DNA from: Bdellovibrio sp. UBA4095
Lineage (GTDB): Bacteria > Bdellovibrionota > Bdellovibrionia > Bdellovibrionales > Bdellovibrionaceae
Assembly: GCA_002381805.1 (NCBI GenBank)
Contig: DFXZ01000007.1
Coordinates: 3,936-67,935 of the forward strand
DNA length: 64,000 bases
Direction of reading: 5' to 3'
Shown: piece by piece, positions 1 through 8,367 of the stretch
Numbering within the stretch: the first letter of the stretch is position 1
Layout of the letters: each line of letters begins with the position of its first letter
The notes under the pieces: model-generated
What the model was told of the DNA's origin: nothing
Database searches by the model: none
What the model saw: only the letters and a program-made list of their open reading frames with translations
Program-made: the position numbers and the translations under genes

Positions 1-401
1 TCAATGTTGACGACAGCTCAGAACAAGACGTAAACCAGGCCGTGCAGAAACTGCAAGAGCTGGATCAAAAGCTCATGAAAATGCGTTCCGTTCACTCCGC
101 AATCACTTCGTCCATGAAAGACGAAATCCGCAGAGCCAACACCCTCAAAGAACAAATTAGAACCCTCAAGGCCATGATCGGAAAAACCAAACGAATCGCA
201 GACCTAATGAGCCAAACCCCCAAAGCCGGAGCTGCCGCCGCCGACGTGCAAAGCATTCAGCTCAATACAATGATCTTAAATGAACTGCAAACATCTCGCA
301 GAGCAAGAGACCTCGTACAAATGAAAAAAGCTCAATCCCGGGCTGAGCGATATATCTATATGGATGAACTGCGCCGCGAGTATGAGGGTTCTGCTCGATG
401 A
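1..401 (+). CDS. T4SS-operon coiled-coil protein, 5' end outside window
   Basis: The reading frame is open from base 3, so the gene probably starts before the window; a GTG at 42 is the first possible internal start. The visible ~132 residues are almost all charged heptad-like helix (Lys, Glu, Arg, Gln, Leu) with no membrane segment. It overlaps the next gene by ATGA (398-401), which implies translational coupling inside a conjugation operon. From position alone, just before a VirB6/TrbL-like gene, it could be a TrbJ/VirB5-type periplasmic subunit. I cannot see the N-terminus, so neither a signal peptide nor the family can be confirmed. Confidence 0.6.
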   Translation, partial: NVDDSSEQDVNQAVQKLQELDQKLMKMRSVHSAITSSMKDEIRRANTLKEQIRTLKAMIGKTKRIADLMSQTPKAGAAAADVQSIQLNTMILNELQTSRRARDLVQMKKAQSRAERYIYMDELRREYEGSAR

Positions 402-1111
402 ACGCCTTTTCACCTATCAGTGAAGCTGTGCTAACGGCAGTGCTCGCCGTCTATCAGCAGACCAGCAATATCACCCTAGGACTGATGGGGATGATCCTAT
501 CCGTAAGAGTGGCGTTTTTGATTTCGCAGTTCGCTAGCGCCAGCTGTTACGGGGAAGTGTTTAAAGAACTGATCGCTTACCTGGGTATTTCGAACTTATT
601 TCCGTTACTGGTTCGGCTCATTCTTAATTCTATTAACGGTGTCCTGAGTCGCCTTTCCTATAGCTCAACCAGCAAACCCTTTGGAAGTTCGCTGGACGTG
701 CTGACAAAGCTTTTCAATAACAGTCAGTATTTTGAAGTGATCATGGGCATCGGCGATATCTTTATAGGGGCTATCTCAAAATCTGCTTACTCCGTGGTGC
801 TGGCCGTATTTGTGGCGATTGCGCCAGTTGTATTTTTGCTCGGTTTAACTTTTGGAATGAAAGGCAAGATCATCATGTACTTTTCAACCTTCATTGCTAT
901 AGCACTTTGGCCGGTGCTGTGGAATTTGTTAGGGCTTCTGGGTAATAAGCTCTCTTCCAGTATGGGCAGCTCACAGATTGCCAGCATGAGCTTCGCGATG
1001 GTGATTTATTTCCTACAGCTATTATCGCCAGTGTTCTCGATTTTGCTCTTTACGACCTTAAACCCTGCGGGCGCCCTTAAAAGGTCTGCATCGATGGTGA
1101 GGCTCAAATGA
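398..1111 (+). CDS. VirB6/TrbL-like inner-membrane T4SS protein
   Basis: A 237-residue polytopic membrane protein with about five hydrophobic segments (near residues 20-45, 60-80, 125-155, 158-182 and 195-225). Membrane character, size and position directly before a TraE/VirB8-like gene fit the VirB6/TrbL role, the channel-forming inner-membrane part of a type IV secretion system. It is coupled on both sides by four-base ATGA overlaps. No diagnostic motif is visible, so the assignment rests mainly on context. Confidence 0.55.
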   Translation: MNAFSPISEAVLTAVLAVYQQTSNITLGLMGMILSVRVAFLISQFASASCYGEVFKELIAYLGISNLFPLLVRLILNSINGVLSRLSYSSTSKPFGSSLDVLTKLFNNSQYFEVIMGIGDIFIGAISKSAYSVVLAVFVAIAPVVFLLGLTFGMKGKIIMYFSTFIAIALWPVLWNLLGLLGNKLSSSMGSSQIASMSFAMVIYFLQLLSPVFSILLFTTLNPAGALKRSASMVRLK

Positions 1112-1674
1112 TTTGGAACTATGTTTTCAAAAGCACGCTTTTTAGAAATGAGCTCAAGCACTGGGCTTTAATCATAAGTCTTTTTGTTTGGGCCGTATTT
1201 GCGACGGCCATGGCAGTGGTGAGAAAAGACAAGGTAGTATTGGTCACACTTGATAAGGATGGTTTTGCTAGGATCATCACTGATACGAACGACTTACTTC
1301 TAAAGAAAGAAATGGGCGCATTCATAAACCATTTCCTAAGTCTTTATTATGGCTATTCAGACAAAGATTTTCTGAACCGCATTGGCGACGCCACGGATTT
1401 AATGACTGATGAACTGTGGCTGCAGAAAAAAGAAGACCTGGTAAAAATCAGCGAAGATCTAAAAGCCATGCCATTGATCCAAGAAGTTAAAGTTCTTTCT
1501 ATTGACCTGGTCTCAGAAAACAAACTTGAAGCGGAACTTGAGCTTTCGATTACGACCCGGCTGCAAGCCACTAAGGCAAGGCTCAGAGTTGAAGTAGAAC
1601 TTAAACATGCTCCAAGGACACTTAAACGCCCCTGGGGCTATCAAATTGCTGGGCTGGTGGAACATGTTCTTTAA
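1108..1674 (+). CDS. TraE/VirB8-like T4SS protein
   Basis: A 188-residue protein with one N-terminal membrane anchor (residues ~18-38) followed by a periplasmic domain of alternating helix and strand. That is the architecture of TraE (F-type) and VirB8 proteins, bitopic scaffold subunits of the conjugation channel. It starts in an ATGA overlap with the VirB6-like gene and is followed by TraK- and TraB-like genes, the same TraE-TraK-TraB order as in F-type systems. The family call combines architecture and gene order. Confidence 0.6.
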   Translation: MIWNYVFKSTLFRNELKHWALIISLFVWAVFATAMAVVRKDKVVLVTLDKDGFARIITDTNDLLLKKEMGAFINHFLSLYYGYSDKDFLNRIGDATDLMTDELWLQKKEDLVKISEDLKAMPLIQEVKVLSIDLVSENKLEAELELSITTRLQATKARLRVEVELKHAPRTLKRPWGYQIAGLVEHVL

Positions 1675-2107
1675 ACTATTACTTTCAGCTCTAGCATTAT
1701 TGCTCATGACATCAGTCACTCATGCAAAGGTTCAAAGGATCTCTTCCATATCAAAAAACCTGGGCCAGGTTGAAAAGATCTACCTTAATGACGGGCTCAT
1801 CAGTGTGATCGAACTACCTGAAGCTGTGGCGGAGATAAGAATAGGAAATCAAAAAGACTTTAAGATCATTCCGTCTGAAAAGTTTCCAAACGAGCTAACG
1901 CTTTTTCTCGCCAAAGGGACGAGGGATGTCTTTACAAACTTGATCGTAAGGACGGGCAGAGGAGTTTATGTTTTTGACCTCATAAGCAGCAGATCCAATC
2001 ACCAGGATTATCTAAAAGTGACTGGAGCTTATGGACGACCAGTCTCCAACAATGATCAATCTTCAAAGCTAGTACAAAAAGTCTTGATCGAAGGAAGAGT
2101 AAAATGA
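1664..2107 (+). CDS. TraK/VirB9-like secreted T4SS protein
   Basis: The start is taken at ATG 1664, because a signal peptide begins there (Met-Phe-Phe-Lys, then a Leu/Ala-rich stretch ending near His-Ala-Lys). An in-frame ATG at 1607 would put 19 unlikely residues in front. The mature ~125 residues are rich in beta-strand and contain a VIELPEAVAEIRIG segment typical of secretin/TraK N-domains, which sit under the outer-membrane pore. At 147 residues it is shorter than usual TraK or VirB9 and may keep only the N-terminal domain. It overlaps the upstream gene by 11 bases and the downstream gene by ATGA. Confidence 0.55.
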   Translation: MFFKLLLSALALLLMTSVTHAKVQRISSISKNLGQVEKIYLNDGLISVIELPEAVAEIRIGNQKDFKIIPSEKFPNELTLFLAKGTRDVFTNLIVRTGRGVYVFDLISSRSNHQDYLKVTGAYGRPVSNNDQSSKLVQKVLIEGRVK

Positions 2108-2853
2108 TGAGCGCACCTTTAGCATTTTTAGTTCTACTCGCGGCTGGGAACTCCCAAGCCAGAGAAAATCTCTTTCGAGCCAAAGAAGTACCGGCTATGG
2201 AAAAACGCGCTGACAAAACATCTATGCCCGCAAAACAAAAGAAGAAAACAGCACCGCAAGCTCACGGTAATCTGGCTCAAGCTAAAAGCGAAGCGGAAAT
2301 CTCAGCGGGAGGCCAGGGCGGAGTGATCACACCAAAAGGTCTCATCAAGCATCCTGACCTCAAGCCCGGCATGCGTCTTGTCGTTGAAATTGAAGACAAA
2401 GTTATATCATTTGCCGAATCCAAAACGCCCGTGATCGCAAAAATTCTTAACAAAGGTTTTGAAGGAATGGTTCTCATTGGCGATGCAAGTCTAGAACCAA
2501 ATAGCAAAAACATCGCTATCACCTTCAATCGCCTTTCAAGCCAAACTGAAAACGCTGTCTATCAGCTCTTGGGTAGCGCCCATGCTGAAGGGGAGTATCA
2601 CACTAATAGCGACAAGCTGTTCGTTGCCGAATTCCTAAGCGCAGCTGCCGCAGGATTTGTCGAATCTAGCGTTCAGCGCGATCAAGGAGTGCTAGGTAAT
2701 TATATTGAAAAGCCGAGCGTGGAGAATTATGCAAAGAGGGGGGTGGGGGAGGCACTCGGAAAAAGTAGTGAGAGGTTTGCGGAGAGGGTACGATCAGCGA
2801 GAGAGTTTAGTATATTGTCGCCAACAATAGTACACGCGCTGATCTTGGAGTGA
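2104..2853 (+). CDS. Short TraB/VirB10-like T4SS protein
   Basis: A 249-residue protein with an N-terminal hydrophobic segment, a Lys/Pro/Ala-rich linker (residues ~35-60) and a C-terminal domain of short strands that resembles the VirB10/TraB core-complex domain. VirB10 proteins span the envelope and couple ATPase energy to the channel. It is clearly shorter than typical VirB10 (~380) or TraB (~470). Its stop codon (2851-2853) lies inside a 123-bp repeat element. Identification is by weak domain similarity plus the TraE-TraK-TraB order. Confidence 0.5.
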   Translation: MMSAPLAFLVLLAAGNSQARENLFRAKEVPAMEKRADKTSMPAKQKKKTAPQAHGNLAQAKSEAEISAGGQGGVITPKGLIKHPDLKPGMRLVVEIEDKVISFAESKTPVIAKILNKGFEGMVLIGDASLEPNSKNIAITFNRLSSQTENAVYQLLGSAHAEGEYHTNSDKLFVAEFLSAAAAGFVESSVQRDQGVLGNYIEKPSVENYAKRGVGEALGKSSERFAERVRSAREFSILSPTIVHALILE

Positions 2854-2969
2854 TGAAAAGAACCCATCTACTTTGTTGTCGGGGATGCTCGAATCCTCGA
2901 CGTACTATTAGTACGCCTCCGGTATCAAACATCCCTTCCGCCACGTATCTGGATCCTTTTGATCACTCC
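2847..2969. repeat. E1 intergenic structured repeat, copy 1
   Basis: A 123-bp element that overlaps the stop codon of the VirB10-like gene. Its ends form an inverted repeat (GGAGTGATgAAAAG at 2847-2860 against CTTTTgATCACTCC at 2956-2969, one G-G mismatch). The centre carries a hairpin, CGTACT-att-AGTACG (2901-2915). Further copies lie at 60063, 60266, 61340 and 63560. Confidence 0.8.
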
Positions 2970-3029
2970 CTTAAAAGACGGTAAATAAAAATCTCCTCGT
3001 AACAATCCTACGTTTGAGCGGGTGAAGAA

Positions 3030-3078
3030 TATATCCGCGAACCCGGCCTCCATGTCCAGAGGACATCGCTGACAATTT
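3030..3078. repeat. E2 small-hairpin block, copy 1 (divergent)
   Basis: About 60 bp after E1 copy 1. It shares GAACCCG and a small hairpin ATGTCC-aga-GGACAT (3052-3066) with the E2 blocks at 60446, 61519 and 63737. The closing pair is A-T here but G-C in two of the other copies. The beginning of this copy is poorly conserved. Confidence 0.5.
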
Positions 3079-3093
3079 AAGTTTCATTTCTGA

Positions 3094-3942
3094 TTATTTG
3101 TCGTTGGTGAGGACGCGGGAGTTGGTGCCGAAGGTGGCGGAGAGGTGAGCTGTTTGTAAATTTTGATAGCGGAGCGGATTTGCCTCATCCTTTTTGATGA
3201 AACAACTAATGCTTTCAACGCCGTCTTTCGAATTGTTGGCAATGATTTTGATCCCAACGAACCCGCCAGGAATTGTTACCGGGTGCTCGACTGACTTTAC
3301 AAAAAATGAGATTAGCTTGACAGGAAAATTAATGAACCTTTCCAAGTCGGCAATCTTTATCGAGCAAAACGGGATATCTTCATTGAGAATGCCTTTATGT
3401 CCCTGCGGAATAAAGTTTCTGTTTTGAAAGACAAGTTTATTAGACTGCATCCGTGCGGCAAGCTCTTGCAGGTAGTTGATATAGTCGTCATCTGATTCTA
3501 GATGGAACAAATGACCCGTTTTAATATCAACTAAGCGATGCAATGCGGGAAAACGAGGGTGGGGTAAGGATCTCTCGACCAGAGCTTTTAACGATGGCGT
3601 AATCGCTATGCGGTGGCCAGTCTTTTTTAACCACCCTTTCGTATCCAAACCCGGGAAGTTTTCAAGCCAATCATCTACTTTACCTAGATCCTCAGTCTGA
3701 TCTAGCGACTGACCAAAAGAGGCCTTTTCTGTTTGTTGAACGGGCCTAACCGGTAGGGCTGCAACATCGCTCGACGGTAATTGCATTTTTGGAGTAGAGG
3801 CAGCAGACCTTTCGGTAGGCTGCTCTATTTTGGTTTTATGAGACGAGTTGTCGTTGTCACTGTTCTGGAAGTGATAAGCTGTTGCCATTAAGAGTATTGT
3901 TAAAACAATGATCGCGTAGCTGGTTTTGCTATTCAAAAACAC
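3094..3942 (-). CDS. Membrane-anchored protein of unknown function, paralogue A1
   Basis: A 282-residue protein with a short N-terminal cytoplasmic stub, one membrane segment (residues ~9-25) and a large, probably periplasmic domain. It starts behind a good ribosome-binding site (GGAGGTG). It is a full-length paralogue of the gene at 4012-4872: both share SISCF, DLQ.HL.TF and a PFC.I segment. The first ~22 codons and about 80 bp of upstream DNA are nearly identical between the two, while the rest is strongly diverged. No family was recognised. It lies between the T4SS operon and the integrase of the mobile element, on the opposite strand, so it is probably element cargo. Confidence 0.7.
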   Translation of the reverse strand: MFLNSKTSYAIIVLTILLMATAYHFQNSDNDNSSHKTKIEQPTERSAASTPKMQLPSSDVAALPVRPVQQTEKASFGQSLDQTEDLGKVDDWLENFPGLDTKGWLKKTGHRIAITPSLKALVERSLPHPRFPALHRLVDIKTGHLFHLESDDDYINYLQELAARMQSNKLVFQNRNFIPQGHKGILNEDIPFCSIKIADLERFINFPVKLISFFVKSVEHPVTIPGGFVGIKIIANNSKDGVESISCFIKKDEANPLRYQNLQTAHLSATFGTNSRVLTNDK

Positions 3943-4011
3943 CTCCGTTGATCAGGCAGATTCTTAAAGCTAATACTTCTTGGCGCGAAGAATATAAACA
4001 TATACTTAATA

Positions 4012-4872
4012 CTAGTAAGTTCTAGTTTGGTTCGGATGCTTTAAGATCAAGCAGTGAGTATTGAATGTTGTGCAGAGGTGAACTAATTGGAGATCTCGGT
4101 AGCTGACTTGGTTTGGCCGACCTGACTTCACAAAACAGCTGATACTTTCGAGTCCTCTCATTGGGTAAGTTGGAGAAATTTCTATGCCTTGATTGTTTTG
4201 GAATTTTATAGGATGACGAACTGATTGAACAAAAAAGGCAATTTGAGGATTTTTGCTACGTAGAAACGTCTCTTTGCTTTTAAAACTAATCCTGCAGAAC
4301 GGAATTTTATCATCAATTTTTCCCATTTCTGCTTTCTTAAAATATTTCCCGTTTTGAAATACAAGATCAGTATCATCTGTTTGATCGAAGAAAGATCGTA
4401 GCCGATAAGAGAATTCCTCTTCCCATCTTAAAATAATCAGTTCACCTCTCTTTATATCGACTAAGCGCCGTAAAGATGATTGATAAAAAACTGGTTTGTA
4501 TCTTTCTTTAGTCGATGCTGTGCTCGGTGCGGTTGGATCCTCATAACCGTGATTTATAAGCCATTCACTTGTATTTAATCCCGGGAATTTGTCGAACCAG
4601 CTGTTGTCCACGATCTTACTCTTTGGGTTTGTTGGAGACTGTATTTGAGTAGGGACTACTGTTGCTTGTTCCACGGGGTGCTCAGGGGTAGGGACAATAC
4701 TAGATTTCGATAGTTTCTTCTGCGTTAAGCTTAAAGCTTCTTTTGCTGGTTTTCTTAATTCGGCTATCTTTGAATGGTTGTCTTCATCACGATTTTGAAA
4801 GTGATAAGCTGTTGCCATCAAGAGTATTGTTAAAACAATGATCGCGTAGCTGGTTTTGCTATTCAGAATCAC
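4012..4872 (-). CDS. Membrane-anchored protein of unknown function, paralogue A2
   Basis: A 286-residue paralogue of 3094-3942, with the same N-terminal anchor and a diverged exported domain. Conserved landmarks are a Pro-Phe-Cys segment near residue 195, a FFVQSVRHP segment and ESISCFVK near residue 250. Its upstream region shares the AATATAAACATATACTTA box with paralogue A1, so the two probably have equivalent promoters. It is divergent from the plus-strand cluster starting at 4986. The function is unknown; conserved Cys residues suggest a disulfide in the periplasm. Confidence 0.7.
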   Translation of the reverse strand: MILNSKTSYAIIVLTILLMATAYHFQNRDEDNHSKIAELRKPAKEALSLTQKKLSKSSIVPTPEHPVEQATVVPTQIQSPTNPKSKIVDNSWFDKFPGLNTSEWLINHGYEDPTAPSTASTKERYKPVFYQSSLRRLVDIKRGELIILRWEEEFSYRLRSFFDQTDDTDLVFQNGKYFKKAEMGKIDDKIPFCRISFKSKETFLRSKNPQIAFFVQSVRHPIKFQNNQGIEISPTYPMRGLESISCFVKSGRPNQVSYRDLQLVHLCTTFNTHCLILKHPNQTRTY

Positions 4873-4985
4873 CTCGGTGGGTCAGGCAGATTTTTAAAAT
4901 TAAGACTACTCGGTGTGATCAATATAAACATATACTTATTTTCAGTAAAGTCTAGTTTGCTGTTTTCTAGAGCGTGGGGAGCAAA

Positions 4986-5351
4986 GTGAAAGTATTACTG
5001 TCGAGAACTTTTTTAGTATGGATTTTAGGGCTCGGAGCGCTAGTCTTATTTGATTTTACCATTTCAGGCTTTACGCATTTGAAATATTTGTGGGACTTGC
5101 TCTACGTATATTCGATCTTGTCGGGAATTTCTGCGGGAGTATTCTTAATTTTGTCGCTCTATCTTTTTAAAGCACACAAACATACAGTTTCGGTCACGGC
5201 GGCCATTCTGTATGTAATGGTGGTTTTTGCTTTTTTTTCTTTTCCATATTTTTTTGGTCGACCAATGGCAAGCGCGCAGAAACACGTAGTTCAGCCCTTC
5301 CATAATTTCACTTTGCATAATGGAAAGGCAGTAGATGGCGGTATCTGGTAA
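4986..5351 (+). CDS. Small polytopic membrane protein
   Basis: About 121 residues. I prefer GTG 4986 over GTG 4974 because GGGGAG at 4976-4981 sits at the right distance from 4986 as a ribosome-binding site. Three hydrophobic segments (residues ~8-28, 40-60 and 70-92) are followed by a hydrophilic tail. It overlaps the start of the next gene by 17 bases and heads a three-gene cluster of membrane proteins. No family was recognised. Confidence 0.55.
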   Translation: MKVLLSRTFLVWILGLGALVLFDFTISGFTHLKYLWDLLYVYSILSGISAGVFLILSLYLFKAHKHTVSVTAAILYVMVVFAFFSFPYFFGRPMASAQKHVVQPFHNFTLHNGKAVDGGIW

Positions 5352-5994
5352 AATTAAACGGTTTGCTATGATTTTGGGTGTGTTCGTTGCTCTGCTATTG
5401 GTTGCATTGTACTTTCGGATGCGGTCGATTGGGAATACACTTGATGAGTCACGAAAGTTCGAGTCACTAGTTGGCTATTACCTTGAAATTGCCGATGACC
5501 ATATGGGAATCCGATCGGATAGAGATGGGCGTGTATTTGATCAGAAGTCGAAATTGGCATTAATAGCAAATCAGGACGAGATTAATGGCTTAATAGAAAT
5601 ACGCTCAGTCGAAATATCAAGCTCATATTCTATCGCCTTGGTTAAAAAAAGTCCTGAAGCTATAGTTGGCTTTATTGAAGATGGAGCATCCGTTCAGCAT
5701 GGACCTCGATTTTTAACAAAGCGTGGTAAAGAGTGGTTTGATATTACAGAGCAGGTATTTCCAAGGATCACTGATGCTTTTATTCTGGATAGGTACAGAA
5801 CGAAAATACCTAAAGAAAGTAAGCTTACCATAGTGGATTTAGAGGCGGCAGTTCATTCTCCTGTGCGATATGCTTTTTACGGGAATGGACAACAGATTTT
5901 AGCCTATGCTGGTCTTCGAGATGACGGAACCTCAAAAGAAGAGTTATTCAATATTCAATATGATGGATCTAAATTCATTATAAAAAAAGATTAG
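5335..5994 (+). CDS. Membrane-anchored protein of unknown function, paralogue B1
   Basis: A 219-residue protein with a Lys/Arg-rich N-terminus, one membrane helix (residues ~10-27) and a ~185-residue exported domain. The first ~40 residues closely match the protein encoded at 6002-6454 (Met-Ala-x-Ser-x-Lys-Ile-Lys, then a Leu/Val helix and a Leu-Asp/Glu-Glu-x-Arg-Lys motif), but the domains behind the anchor are unrelated by eye. This is the second paralogue set in the cluster with a shared anchor and different external parts. Confidence 0.6.
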   Translation: MAVSGKIKRFAMILGVFVALLLVALYFRMRSIGNTLDESRKFESLVGYYLEIADDHMGIRSDRDGRVFDQKSKLALIANQDEINGLIEIRSVEISSSYSIALVKKSPEAIVGFIEDGASVQHGPRFLTKRGKEWFDITEQVFPRITDAFILDRYRTKIPKESKLTIVDLEAAVHSPVRYAFYGNGQQILAYAGLRDDGTSKEELFNIQYDGSKFIIKKD

Positions 5995-6001
5995 GCTTTA
6001 G

Positions 6002-6454
6002 ATGGCGATTTCAAAGAAAATAAAACTCTTCGCACTTATTTTAGGTTTGTTCGTTGTGCTATTGCTGTTAGCGCTCTACGTACGACTACAAACGATGGGT
6101 AGTAGCCTCGAAGAAGCTCGAAAGTATGAGGCTAAGATATTTGCCGAGAATAATAAAAACCAAAATTGGCCTGACCCGCCGAGTTCAATATTGCAGCATT
6201 GCCGTGATTCCCAAGGTAAACTTGCCATGCAAGGCGAGGACTGGAATCATAGCGATGTGTTTGATCCCAGCCCTGGCGCCCGAGTAACTCTCATTTGTAA
6301 ATACATGGATTCCACTGTTTTCGTTTATTGCGAAAAGGGCGGCTATACCATCACCTCTTATCGCATAAAAGCAAGGAACACTAATTGCGATAACTGCCTG
6401 ACGATAACACAAGAAGAAACTCCCTCCGAATGCCCTGAGTTTTCTCCTCAATAG
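6002..6454 (+). CDS. Membrane-anchored Cys-rich protein, paralogue B2
   Basis: A 150-residue protein starting 7 bp after the previous stop. The anchor (residues ~1-40) is like that of 5335-5994. The exported part contains about seven Cys residues, including a C-x-x-C, which suggests a disulfide-stabilised periplasmic fold. It is the last gene before the regulatory region of the integration module. The function is unknown. Confidence 0.6.
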   Translation: MAISKKIKLFALILGLFVVLLLLALYVRLQTMGSSLEEARKYEAKIFAENNKNQNWPDPPSSILQHCRDSQGKLAMQGEDWNHSDVFDPSPGARVTLICKYMDSTVFVYCEKGGYTITSYRIKARNTNCDNCLTITQEETPSECPEFSPQ

Positions 6455-6512
6455 GCGACATACTGCCAATACCTAAATGAACAGGCCCTTAGCCGATCTG
6501 CCTAAATGGAAA

Positions 6513-6524
6513 CTGTCCGGACAG
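6513..6524. promoter_or_regulatory. Perfect 12-bp palindrome upstream of the xis-int operon
   Basis: CTGTCCGGACAG lies inside a wider dyad (AACTGT...ACAGTT), about 105 bp before the first start codon of the ORF-xis-int operon. Its position suits an operator for an element repressor or the excisionase. This is inferred from symmetry only. Confidence 0.35.
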
Positions 6525-6629
6525 GTAACAGTTCGGATTTCTAGTTTGAAGGAAGGAGCGCACGCTTCGTGATGCGGTTTGCATAGATGTTCTATGGGAA
6601 TGATCCCTTTAAAATCTAAGGAGAACGTT

Positions 6630-6815
6630 ATGGGTTATGCAGCTCTAGCGAGACTCTCCAGTATCGGCAGCCAAGAGAGTTCTACCGTGAGAGGGCACTT
6701 CTGTAAAAGTGCGCTTAAGTTAGGTCAGCAGATAGTTTTGTGGCAGAGAAGAATACTTCAAATTAAACATTGCTTCATGCAATGCCCGAATTGCAATTCT
6801 GGTGGTTCCATATGA
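6630..6815 (+). CDS. Small protein coupled to the excisionase gene
   Basis: A 61-residue ORF starting at ATG 6630 behind a strong AAGGAG (6619-6624). An in-frame ATG at 6579 is less likely. It ends in an ATGA overlap with the next start (6812), the coupling pattern used throughout this element, which argues that it is translated. It has three Cys residues and no recognised domain; its position suggests a regulatory partner of excision. Confidence 0.5.
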   Translation: MGYAALARLSSIGSQESSTVRGHFCKSALKLGQQIVLWQRRILQIKHCFMQCPNCNSGGSI

Positions 6816-7036
6816 TGATTCCAGGTGAACATCAGCCTGTGCAACCTGCACAGGCTAAGCTCTTTGAAAAACGCATATGGTTGGTGAAGGATGTTTCGGA
6901 GTATACCGGTTATGCCGTTGGCACGGTTTACAACTTAACATCTGCAGATGAGATTCCTTTCAGAAAGAAGCGCGGAAAACTCTACTTTATTCCTCTTGAG
7001 ATCATCAATTGGTGGGATGAAGGAGATTTAGTATGA
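6812..7036 (+). CDS. Excisionase-like helix-turn-helix protein (AlpA/Xis type)
   Basis: A 74-residue protein, start ATG 6812 overlapping the upstream stop. The C-terminal ~55 residues read as a MerR/AlpA-type helix-turn-helix used by excisionases: WLVKDVSEYTGYAVGTVYNL, then a basic wing (RKKRGKLYF) and an IINWWDEG helix. It sits directly before the integrase with an ATGA overlap (7033-7036), so the likely role is to direct excision of the element and/or control int. Confidence 0.75.
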   Translation: MMIPGEHQPVQPAQAKLFEKRIWLVKDVSEYTGYAVGTVYNLTSADEIPFRKKRGKLYFIPLEIINWWDEGDLV

Positions 7037-8289
7037 GCAAAACGTTTAAAACATTACCGAAGCAGCCAGGAATTAGAAAGAACACTTTGTCTGGAACTTA
7101 TCAGGCGATAAAAAAGATAAAGGGCAAACAGTACACCGCGACCTTTGATACGGTTAGAGAGGCGCAGTATTGGCGAGCGACCTTTAACGGGGTAGAGGAA
7201 AAGAAGCTGACTGAGGAAATTCCTAAGACAACTTCGACTCTTCGTCACGTTTGGGAACGGATGAAGGCCCTGCATTTTCCGAGCGTGGAGTTAAGTACTC
7301 AGCGAATATGGGAAAGACGATTTAAGTTTTGGGACGAAATTACGCATATGCACATTGAGGACATCACTCCTGCGGTGATAAGTCAGTTGATTGAAGAGCG
7401 TAAGGCTTTTTATATGTCTGAGGAATACAAAGCACGGGGTGCTGGGTGCTCAGGGCGCTGTACAATGAATAATGAGCTGAATATTTTTAACACGGTATTC
7501 AACTGGTACAAGGAAGAGGAAGAGTTCCTGGTCGAGTCACAGAATAGAGTGACACCGATCCGAAGACGTCACCGTGAAGCTGGTTACATCCGTGAGGGTT
7601 CGGTAAAGCCAGAGGTGAAGAGGATTACGCCGGAGCAGGCCTTTAAGTTTTTCGCGCACATGCAGAGTTCGGTTTATAAAGACTTAGCAGTGATGCAGTA
7701 CTTTTGTGCTGCGCGAATAGGTGAGGTTGCCGGAATCCAGATATCAAATATTTATCTTGAGCAAGATTTGCTGATGATTAGGGAAGTGGTATCGTGGTGT
7801 AACGCTAGCAAGATGTTTGAGTACCTTAAGCCTTACCCGAAGAATCAAGAACCGCGTGCGGTTTTTATTCATGGTCTCTTAAGGGAAATCATTGAGCGAC
7901 GGCTGAAGATGAGAAAGCCAGGGTGTGATTTCCTCTTTCACGTTGATGGAAAGCCACTGAACTTTTGTAATATTCAGGTGCACTATCGCCGGGCACAGCG
8001 GGAGGCGGGAATCCCTCAGAGGGGTACTCATTGTCTTCGTCATGGAATGGCGACGCTGGCGAGAAAAGTCGGCGGCAGTCTGGATGCGGTGATGGCAATG
8101 ACTGGGCACAAGGATATTAAGCTAGCGGATCATTATTCGAAGATTGATGATCAGGTTCAGAAGGATACTTCCTTAAAAGTTGTTGAGCATATTCGCTCGC
8201 TAGGTTTGTTTGGCGAAAGCACGCGAAGTCAGCTCAAGGATGATTTAGAATCGAATGAGACTGTTGTTTCGTTACGATTGGTGAAATAG
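7033..8289 (+). CDS. Tyrosine-recombinase integrase
   Basis: A 418-residue site-specific recombinase. The C-terminal catalytic domain shows the first Arg in AARIGEVAG (about residue 228), the His-x-x-Arg box in THCLRHGMAT, then MTGHKDIKLADHYSKID with the second His and the nucleophile Tyr. The N-terminal ~180 residues fit an arm-binding plus core-binding (SAM-like) arrangement. It is coupled to the excisionase gene by an ATGA overlap. Its stop codon lies in a run of 10-bp direct repeats and mutM begins 78 bp later, so an att site is expected between int and mutM. Confidence 0.92.
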   Translation: MSKTFKTLPKQPGIRKNTLSGTYQAIKKIKGKQYTATFDTVREAQYWRATFNGVEEKKLTEEIPKTTSTLRHVWERMKALHFPSVELSTQRIWERRFKFWDEITHMHIEDITPAVISQLIEERKAFYMSEEYKARGAGCSGRCTMNNELNIFNTVFNWYKEEEEFLVESQNRVTPIRRRHREAGYIREGSVKPEVKRITPEQAFKFFAHMQSSVYKDLAVMQYFCAARIGEVAGIQISNIYLEQDLLMIREVVSWCNASKMFEYLKPYPKNQEPRAVFIHGLLREIIERRLKMRKPGCDFLFHVDGKPLNFCNIQVHYRRAQREAGIPQRGTHCLRHGMATLARKVGGSLDAVMAMTGHKDIKLADHYSKIDDQVQKDTSLKVVEHIRSLGLFGESTRSQLKDDLESNETVVSLRLVK

Positions 8290-8312
8290 GGTGAAATTGG
8301 GTGAAAAATAGG
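8280..8312. repeat. Three 10-bp direct repeats at the int-proximal end of the left element
   Basis: Consensus GGGTGAAAtw, three copies with a 10-bp period, the first overlapping the integrase stop codon. Short, helically phased repeats beside int are typical of integrase or excisionase arm-binding sites. The repeat triple near the other element's end (56800-56830) has a related sequence (GGGTCAAC on the minus strand). Confidence 0.5.
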
Positions 8313-8367
8313 TTTTTCATCCAACCGAACAAAAAGAAAGTTAGCAAAAATAATAGGTTAGGTTTTT

